From: SZUA-448 sp964602475
Lineage (GTDB): Bacteria; Bacillota; Clostridia; Lachnospirales; Lachnospiraceae
Direction of reading: 5' to 3'
Assembly (NCBI GenBank): GCA_964602475.1
Contig: CAZRRN010000022.1
Coordinates: 1-48,324, forward strand
Length of the DNA: 48,324 nucleotides
Shown: positions 42,771 through 48,324 of the stretch, piece after piece
How the letters are laid out: each line of letters begins with the position of its first letter
Position numbering within the stretch: the stretch's first letter is position 1
Notes under the pieces: model-generated
What the model was told of the DNA's origin: nothing
The model's input: only the letters and a program-made list of their open reading frames with translations
Database searches by the model: none
Program-made: the position numbers and the translations under genes

Positions 42771-43874
42771 TCAAGCTCCATACTTCTTTAGTATGGTAGC
42801 CATGTCACAATTTTCGATTCCACCGGCGGCTTCAATCTCACGAAAGAAAAGCTTTCTTAATATACTATCTTTCACCGGTGTACATAAGCGTGGCTGTAAA
42901 ATCTCATTTTCTTCTGTCCGGAAATATTTACCCGTTGAACAGATTTCATCAAAAGCTTTTTTCCCTTTTTCTGTGTGAACAATAATCAACGATGTTCCGA
43001 ATCCGTCATTATATTCAGGCTTTACTCTTTCAATCCCCCAAAAATCCCCTAGAGTTATATCACTGATTCTGTTTGGCGTACACCATTTACAGGAAAGACA
43101 TGCTTCTCGTATACTGATTCCTTTAGAATAAATTCTGCACCATTTATTATTCAGGAATTCCTCCGTACAGATTGTTGTGCCATTATGCCAGCTGACGGTA
43201 TGTCCGTCATTTGCCAGTTGTTTTCCCCGAAACTCGAAACTTGTTACTTTTTCTAAGGAGTCTGACTTTCCAAGATAATCTAAATAAGTCATCCAAAATA
43301 CAGGAGACGGAACTCCATTACATACATGATCAACCAAAAGAAGATTGTCTCTTTTCGTGCCAAGATAGCTGTGCAATCCCTCCACCAAGCATGGATTCCC
43401 CTCAAAAAGAACTTTTTCTCCTCTGTCGAGCTTTTCCTTAACGCTATTAAAGCAATTCTGCGGGTCAGCTTGAACATATTTTGTCTTCAGCAAGCGCAAA
43501 AGCTCTTCTCTATTTTCTGCACAATACTGTTTCACCTGTAGTTTGGAATTGAATGCAGCACCATATACACTTCCGCCATGCTCCAGCATTTTTTCAGCCA
43601 ATATACGAAAGGCTCCGCCGGAAGTACTGCTTCTTCTAACCTCTAAATCTGCCTGAAAACCAAAATACATATTTTCACACAGCGGTGGCTTATTCTGAAC
43701 CGGACACACTCTTAAGCATTCATTGCAATGATTACATTTATCCTCCTGTATATCCGGGTATAAGAAACCATCTTTACCATACAGAAGTGAAACTGCATGC
43801 TGCGGACATACCGCTGTGCATGCAGAACACCCGGTACAAAGCTTTTTTGATATAATCATATTTATTTCTGACAT
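42771..43874 (-). CDS. FrhB-type iron-sulfur protein of glycan clusters
   Basis: A 367-aa protein with two 4Fe-4S ferredoxin motifs at the start (Cys13-16-19-23 and Cys47-50-53-57), then the FrhB N- and C-terminal domains seen in coenzyme F420 hydrogenase beta subunits (RRSSTSGGAFRILAEKMLEHGG, later EACLSCKWCTPNRISDITLGDFWG). Such proteins occur in surface-polysaccharide clusters beside pyruvyl transferases, as here, and probably carry out a redox step on a sugar; the reaction is not known. Its start overlaps the preceding gene by 13 bp. It is the last gene of the operon. Confidence 0.9.
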   Translation of the reverse strand: MSEINMIISKKLCTGCSACTAVCPQHAVSLLYGKDGFLYPDIQEDKCNHCNECLRVCPVQNKPPLCENMYFGFQADLEVRRSSTSGGAFRILAEKMLEHGGSVYGAAFNSKLQVKQYCAENREELLRLLKTKYVQADPQNCFNSVKEKLDRGEKVLFEGNPCLVEGLHSYLGTKRDNLLLVDHVCNGVPSPVFWMTYLDYLGKSDSLEKVTSFEFRGKQLANDGHTVSWHNGTTICTEEFLNNKWCRIYSKGISIREACLSCKWCTPNRISDITLGDFWGIERVKPEYNDGFGTSLIIVHTEKGKKAFDEICSTGKYFRTEENEILQPRLCTPVKDSILRKLFFREIEAAGGIENCDMATILKKYGA

Positions 43875-44872
43875 TTCAATACTCTCCGTAGATAATCTAA
43901 TGAACCAGTTCTCTCATTTTCAATATGTTCTCTTGCTTTACTCCCTTGTCCGAAGGGAGCTATTTGATAAAGCTGCAGCAGTTCATCTAGTCTCGAATTT
44001 CTTTCAGTCAATTCTCCCTGTAAAGATGCAACACGATACTCTCGTTCAAATAAAAGAGAAAATGCCAGTCCATGAAATGAGGATGTGATTACATATTCTG
44101 CATCATGAATCAGTCTCAGCCACTCGTTGACCGAATTCCCACTCCATGATGGGAATCCAACAAGCGGAAAATACGCCGCAGTAATTACTTTTAAGCATAA
44201 GCCTCGTTTCTCTGCTTCTTTCTGTGCCTCTTCCAGAAGTTTCTTATCATTCTGTACCATAATCAGTAACATATAAGGAGTCTCTTCTGCATTACAAGTA
44301 ATTAGCTTCTCCCATTCAGTTTTGGTAAGCAGGAAAACAGGGTCAGCACATACTATTGCCTCTCTTTGGGACAGCTTCCGTACGGTATCCGCTGCACTTT
44401 TTTCCCGAACCGAAACATATCGTAATTCCGATATTCCTTCGGAGTACAGATTCATCTCTGTTTCACTAAGTGCTTTTCCAAAACTTGCGGCATAGCTTAC
44501 TCTTTTTTCTTTTGGTGCAAAGCCTAATAAAAAGCGTCCGTTTCCACCTGTAATCTCCGGATTCCACACTTGATCACTGCCGGCAATGAATACATCCGTT
44601 TCTGTAATTAATTCCTGTGATAAGTTTTGTATTTTTAGATAATCAGCTCGAAAGGAGGCAAAAAGCTCTGCTCTTTTATCACTTTCGTCATAAAGCTTTG
44701 CTAACATCGGAATCAGAACCTTCTGCGGTTTTGAATTCTTTTGTGCTGTTTCAAACTCTATATGATATGCTTCACATCCTAGCAATTCAATCGTTCTCTG
44801 AAGTGCATAAGCCTGTAATACAGCTCCGTAATTATCATGATTATAAAATGTTACAATTCCCGCTTTTGTCAC
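43862..44872 (-). CDS. Polysaccharide pyruvyl transferase family protein
   Basis: A 336-aa CsaB/WcaK-type enzyme that transfers pyruvate from phosphoenolpyruvate to sugar hydroxyls as a ketal. It starts AGIVTFYNHDNYGAVLQAYALQ and has FIAGSDQVWNPEITGG, VSYAASFGK and, near the end, ITSSFHGLAFSLLF, the family landmarks. The start is GTG 44872, with GAAGG about 10 bases upstream, inside the end of the previous gene (32-bp overlap). It pairs with the FrhB-like gene that follows. Confidence 0.92.
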   Translation of the reverse strand: MTKAGIVTFYNHDNYGAVLQAYALQRTIELLGCEAYHIEFETAQKNSKPQKVLIPMLAKLYDESDKRAELFASFRADYLKIQNLSQELITETDVFIAGSDQVWNPEITGGNGRFLLGFAPKEKRVSYAASFGKALSETEMNLYSEGISELRYVSVREKSAADTVRKLSQREAIVCADPVFLLTKTEWEKLITCNAEETPYMLLIMVQNDKKLLEEAQKEAEKRGLCLKVITAAYFPLVGFPSWSGNSVNEWLRLIHDAEYVITSSFHGLAFSLLFEREYRVASLQGELTERNSRLDELLQLYQIAPFGQGSKAREHIENERTGSLDYLRRVLKCQK

Positions 44873-45716
44873 TTGCTATGAACCTTCCCTTCTCTGCTCC
44901 CTGTCTGCATATCTGATTTCGATCTTTTAAATATTGTTCTTGAACTAAATAATGACAATAGTCCTGATCACAAACACAAAAAGGAAGGATTTCATGACGT
45001 AATCTACGAAATCCTTCCACTCGTTTTATACATTCCATAAAAGATCGAGAATGGTTAGAATGACTGTCATCGCGCATTCGATGTATCATCTGCGGTTTGT
45101 CTATAAATCCGGGCAGCTCCCTGCTGATTGCAGGCACCAACATCTGCAGGTTCTGTCCTTCTTCGGACTCTGTTATTTGTCCGTCAGGATAACACTCGTA
45201 AAATAAATCAGTCTTCATCATGCAGCTCCCCGCAAGAAAAGGTATCTCTCCTAACAGAATTTTCCGAAATAAATCTGTCTTGCTTCTTCGTTCTTCAATT
45301 GTCAGTCGTCCGATCATTGATTGCTTATTCTGATCAAAAAGATATGCATCAGACAAAACTATTCTCTGTTCTGAATGCTTCATCAGCCAGTTTTTTTTAT
45401 CGGAAACCGCATCAGGTAAGAGGATATCATCTGCATCTGTCCAGAATAAATAGTCGCCCTGCATTACTGACAAACCCTTATTCATTGCTGCTGCCTGTCC
45501 CTGATGTTCAGAGCATATATAACAAACTTCTATAGAAGCCTCTTTTAATCTGCTGATCCAACGTCTAATTATCTTGTCAGTGGCATCTGTCGATCCATCA
45601 TTCACTAAAATTAATTCAACCTGATGATCCTCTTGATTTATAACCGAACCTAAGAATTCATCAATATAGCATTCTACATTCCAGCACGGCACAATCATGC
45701 TGACCAGATCACTCAC
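44841..45716 (-). CDS. Family 2 glycosyltransferase (operon enzyme B)
   Basis: A 291-aa GT-A enzyme starting SDLVSMIVPCWNVECYIDEFLGSV, with VNDGSTDAT and the metal-binding DADD in FWTDADDILLPDAV. The Cys in PCWN and the long C-terminal part (from about residue 170) are specific to this subgroup. The start is GTG 45716 with GGAGG 10 bases upstream, overlapping the preceding gene by 8 bp. Donor and acceptor sugars are unknown. Confidence 0.9.
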   Translation of the reverse strand: MSDLVSMIVPCWNVECYIDEFLGSVINQEDHQVELILVNDGSTDATDKIIRRWISRLKEASIEVCYICSEHQGQAAAMNKGLSVMQGDYLFWTDADDILLPDAVSDKKNWLMKHSEQRIVLSDAYLFDQNKQSMIGRLTIEERRSKTDLFRKILLGEIPFLAGSCMMKTDLFYECYPDGQITESEEGQNLQMLVPAISRELPGFIDKPQMIHRMRDDSHSNHSRSFMECIKRVEGFRRLRHEILPFCVCDQDYCHYLVQEQYLKDRNQICRQGAEKGRFIASDKSGNCNIL

Positions 45717-46386
45717 CTTTTCTTAACCTCCGTCTTAATATCGCTGCATAGTTTGTCACTTCTTCTTTACGCTTTAATCTTCCTGTATTAGTTAAATGAA
45801 TTCTACGTTCCAGCATTACCTGATTTATATTTGCAACTTTCGTTCCTGCTGCCCGCGAGCGAAGAACCCAGTCAATTACTTCTCCTGATGATAATTCTTC
45901 GTCAAACACTCCGATTTGTTCAAATAATCTGGTTCTAATTAAAGAACAACCGACAAGGGTTCCTGAATATGGTTCCTGTTTTGGACATACCTGACCTTTT
46001 TGCTCGTCTGAAAGCTCCGGCGAAATAAAATCCTTGGTTAAGCCATACACAATCTGTAGTTCAGGGGCATCCTGAAATGCTGATAAGAATACCTGAAATG
46101 CCCCACTACAGACTCTGTCATCCGCGTCCAGAAAGAAACAATACTCTGTTTTAAGTTCTTTTAGGCCTGCATTTCTTGCTTTTGCAGCTCCTCCATGAGG
46201 TAAACTTATATACCGATCCGAAAGAGATTCCGCCAGCTCTGCTGTCCGGTCTTCTGAACCATCATTAATTATAATTATCTTTGCATCAGCACAAAGGGTC
46301 TGTGCTTTAATACTTTGAACTGCTTCAGCAAGATACTGTTGTGCATTATATGCGGGAATGATTACTGTAATATCAGAACCTGTCAT
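45709..46386 (-). CDS. Family 2 glycosyltransferase (operon enzyme A)
   Basis: A 225-aa GT-A enzyme: ITVIIPAYNAQQYLAEAVQS, IINDGSEDRTAELAE and the DADD in CFFLDADDRVCSG. It is compact, ending shortly after the catalytic domain (VLRSRAAGTKVANINQVML). AGGAG is 5 bases before the ATG, which overlaps the preceding stop by 4 bp (ATGA). Confidence 0.92.
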   Translation of the reverse strand: MTGSDITVIIPAYNAQQYLAEAVQSIKAQTLCADAKIIIINDGSEDRTAELAESLSDRYISLPHGGAAKARNAGLKELKTEYCFFLDADDRVCSGAFQVFLSAFQDAPELQIVYGLTKDFISPELSDEQKGQVCPKQEPYSGTLVGCSLIRTRLFEQIGVFDEELSSGEVIDWVLRSRAAGTKVANINQVMLERRIHLTNTGRLKRKEEVTNYAAILRRRLRKGE

Positions 46387-47549
46387 GTTATCTCCTGCGC
46401 TTTATTTTCCATATAAGTACGGTTTTTTTCAATAATAATTTTAGCTGCCTGAAGTCCTTTGAGTCTTCGTTCAACATTAACTGAATCCGGAACATTAAGC
46501 AGCTCAAGGTCTTCTCTCATATGTGAATTTTCTTTTTGATCAATAGCTTTTGCAATAATCTCCTCCATATGCTCCTCAATCACCGGAAGCGGAAAAGCTT
46601 CTGAAAATCGGTTCAGCATACCAAGACCAATCAAAGCCAGCTCTGTTCGGATACACTTTGTACATAATCCACAGTTTTGATTTCCAGGAACAGGATTCTT
46701 TATACACACATGCAGCAAATTCCGATATTCCGACGAGGTATTTCCAATTGCGTCAAGCTTTTCTATTCGTTTTTTAGAACTTCCTGAAGAATATATGGTC
46801 AATTGCTTGGTAGAACACTGAGAGGTCAGCAGAAGATCATAATAAGCAACATTATTCTCATCAACTGAATATTTTTCGACTTCATACGCCGAAGATAACA
46901 AATAAACATTCCAGAGCTTATGTAATACCATTGCACAGGCAATCAAGCGAAAGGATACTACACTCAGATACATTTCCTTGACTATCTCGGTAATATTCGT
47001 ATGAACACCAACACACTGTAAATGATACTTTTGTGCTGTTTTTTTCGCCTGTATCAGAGATTTGCTATAAAGTTCATAGCTTCTGTCTCCTTCAAAGCAT
47101 CCTGCATTACATACAAATAAATGTGTAAGCCGATAGGAGTCCTCACGGTTCATATGCGTCAGCATTGTATACAGACTGTCAGCGCCACCGGAATATCCGG
47201 TTACAACTCCGTGCGCTGGTTTTGACGCATACTGTTGTTTCGGTGACCTCACCTGCATCATATGGTAACGCTTTGTAGACCTGTCTAGTGTAGGAATCAA
47301 GTAATGATTCAACTGATATTTCAATTCTGTCGAAACAGGTACTATACATTCAATATCCTCCCCTAGAATCATTGCATGAGGAAGGAGCATAAGCACAAAT
47401 GCATCACAGCTTTCAACATCAAGTACACTTTGATACTCCGATGAAGTTTCAAAATAAAGTTCTGTTAATTTACCATCCATATGGATTACTGAAGATATAC
47501 GAACAGTTTTGTCCTGAACCATAATCTGTGGTTGCTCTATCTTAATCAT
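46383..47549 (-). CDS. QueC-like PP-loop ATPase in glycan operon
   Basis: A 388-aa protein. An N-terminal domain of about 110 residues that I do not recognise precedes the ATP-pyrophosphatase PP-loop TGYSGGADSLYTML (SGGADS at 120-125). A Cys4 site, C282-x10-C293-x2-C296-x2-C299 (with CGLCTKC), follows, as in QueC/ExsB (CGxCxxC). QueC makes the nitrile of preQ0, and related PP-loop enzymes amidate or thiolate carboxyl groups. Here no queuosine gene is near; overlaps of 4 bp on both sides tie it to glycan genes. A modification of a sugar acid or an intermediate by adenylation is a reasonable guess, no more. Confidence 0.82.
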   Translation of the reverse strand: MIKIEQPQIMVQDKTVRISSVIHMDGKLTELYFETSSEYQSVLDVESCDAFVLMLLPHAMILGEDIECIVPVSTELKYQLNHYLIPTLDRSTKRYHMMQVRSPKQQYASKPAHGVVTGYSGGADSLYTMLTHMNREDSYRLTHLFVCNAGCFEGDRSYELYSKSLIQAKKTAQKYHLQCVGVHTNITEIVKEMYLSVVSFRLIACAMVLHKLWNVYLLSSAYEVEKYSVDENNVAYYDLLLTSQCSTKQLTIYSSGSSKKRIEKLDAIGNTSSEYRNLLHVCIKNPVPGNQNCGLCTKCIRTELALIGLGMLNRFSEAFPLPVIEEHMEEIIAKAIDQKENSHMREDLELLNVPDSVNVERRLKGLQAAKIIIEKNRTYMENKAQEIT

Positions 47550-48271
47550 TTCATAGTCTTCCTTATCTTCTCACAATTCTTCTTTGCTATCATAAACTGC
47601 TTAGCAATCTGATAACACTGTGACGGAATTTCTATCTTTTTCTCTTTAAGTAAGAATAAAACCTCGCTATAAAGCTCACTTTCTTGATTCGCAAGTAAAA
47701 AGGCAATATTAACACTGATATTCTTTAATGCCATATCCACATCATAGACCTCATGATATAACGAAAGCTTCTGTAATGCCCACAATGTTACCGTATCTCT
47801 GCGGCATTTTTTGCAATGCCCGCAATTCGTCGTTTCATTGATGAAGCACGGATGAAACACTTTATAAGACAAAGGATACTCTGTTAATGCCATAATTTTA
47901 TCAATCCGGCGCTGACCTGCTCCCGAGGAATAGAACTTTAATGTCTCCGTCGACAGCATCTGAACATTGAGCAAATCAGACAATGCCGCATTATGGCGCT
48001 TTGGCTGAAACATTTCCAATGCATGGCCTGAAGACAGCAGATATGTTCCAAATAGCTTTTGCAAGCATAAAGCCATTGCAATTAACCGATAGGAATAAAC
48101 ATCCAAGTAATCTTCCTGTAATACGGTCATGATGTTCGAATCAAGATAAATAAATGCAAGATGTAACTGTTCGGCAATAATCCTTGCTTTCTCACATTCT
48201 TTGTGGAATGATTCAGCAACATCCTCACTCTCATACACCCCGGAATTAAAAACACATAAATGACTCAGCTG
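47546..48271 (-). pseudogene. Second QueC-like PP-loop protein, 5' end missing
   Basis: The frame aligns with residues of about 140 onward of the neighbouring PP-loop protein: QLSHLCVFNSGVYESE matches RLTHLFVCNAGCFEGD, then SYRLIAMALCLQKLFGTYLLSSG, FYSSGAGQRRIDKI and the Cys cluster NCGHCKKC. The PP-loop SGGxDS half is absent. The alignment ends at base 48271, where a TGA lies within the inverted repeat at the window end. A GTG at 48238 could start a 230-aa product, but it lacks the ATP site. Either the gene is broken by the repeat, or its 5' part lies elsewhere or is inverted, or the joint is an assembly fault. It overlaps the next gene by 4 bp. Confidence 0.75.
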
Positions 48272-48324
48272 TCAGACGGCGAATTACAATCGGGTGCAAC
48301 AGCAAATTAAAATCCCGTCTGACA
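48270..48324. repeat. 10-bp inverted repeat at the broken end of the PP-loop gene
   Basis: TGTCAGACGG (48270-48279) and CCGTCTGACA (48315-48324) are exact reverse complements, 35 bp apart, and the second ends on the last base of the window. The coding similarity of the PP-loop gene stops at the first arm. The sequence between the arms is not recognisable. Such a pair may be a recombination site for an invertible or mobile segment, or a chimeric contig end. Confidence 0.7.

Noticed and set aside
46383..47549. True QueC of the queuosine pathway
   Set aside because: PP-loop and Cys4 site agree, but there is an extra 110-residue N-terminal domain, a tandem paralogue, and no queD, queE, queF or folE nearby; the neighbours are all glycan genes.

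Overview
The window looks like a chromosomal segment of a spore-forming Clostridia (Firmicutes) species, most probably a Lachnospiraceae. The grounds are moderate GC, strong GGAGG ribosome binding sites, a C4-zinc ribosomal protein L28, GerW/DUF2953 and SpoVB/SpoVK-type sporulation genes, RqcH, a DUF6472-like small protein and a LoaP-type antiterminator. The species cannot be fixed from sequence alone.

Layout. 1-3.0 kb is a decayed zone: a MarR remnant fused to a DegV remnant behind an intact 18-bp palindrome, a zinc-peptidase-like gene, a tRNA-Gly(GCC), and a frameshifted nucleotidyltransferase remnant. 3.0-5.2 kb is a chemoreceptor whose N-terminal tail is an in-frame octapeptide repeat. 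5.2-12.3 kb is a minus-strand series: SpoVK/CbxX-type AAA+ ATPase, GT-C-like membrane protein, family 2 glycosyltransferase, DUF2298 membrane protein. I read this as an uncharacterised lipid-linked glycosylation module. 12.4-17.4 kb has the conserved order rpmB, Asp23 (yloU), fakA (yloV), recG, plus a 45-aa membrane protein too short for ordinary ORF calling. 17.6-27.4 kb is minus-strand housekeeping and sporulation: gerW, DUF2953, two unknowns, an inactive-looking rhomboid with a zinc ribbon, a histidinol-phosphatase-type PHP protein, rqcH, an unknown, mnmA and iscS. 27.5-33.4 kb is on the plus strand: a heterodimeric ABC exporter with one degenerate and one consensus ATP site, then a SpoVB-type flippase, with a small DUF6472-like gene divergent between them. 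33.6-34.6 kb is a LacI regulator.

34.6-40.2 kb is a Bce-type antimicrobial-peptide sensing and detoxification module (response regulator, intramembrane-sensing kinase, ABC ATPase, FtsX-like permease) with a complete rmlA placed between kinase and ATPase. A TTACA-N4-TGTAA inverted repeat, matching the BceR-box pattern, lies upstream of the ATPase gene and could also act as the rmlA terminator. 40.2-48.3 kb starts with loaP and, divergently, a single-gene ABC exporter. It continues with an overlapping minus-strand glycan operon: two tandem QueC-like PP-loop proteins, two GT2 glycosyltransferases, a polysaccharide pyruvyl transferase and an FrhB-type iron-sulfur protein. This last part looks AT-richer than the rest and may have been acquired. 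The outermost PP-loop gene is cut exactly at a 10-bp inverted repeat at the right end of the window.

A recurring theme is short tandem duplication: unrelated repeats of 84, 51, 26, 24, 19 and 18 bp, all but the 24-bp array in gene-flanking DNA. They are not CRISPR arrays.
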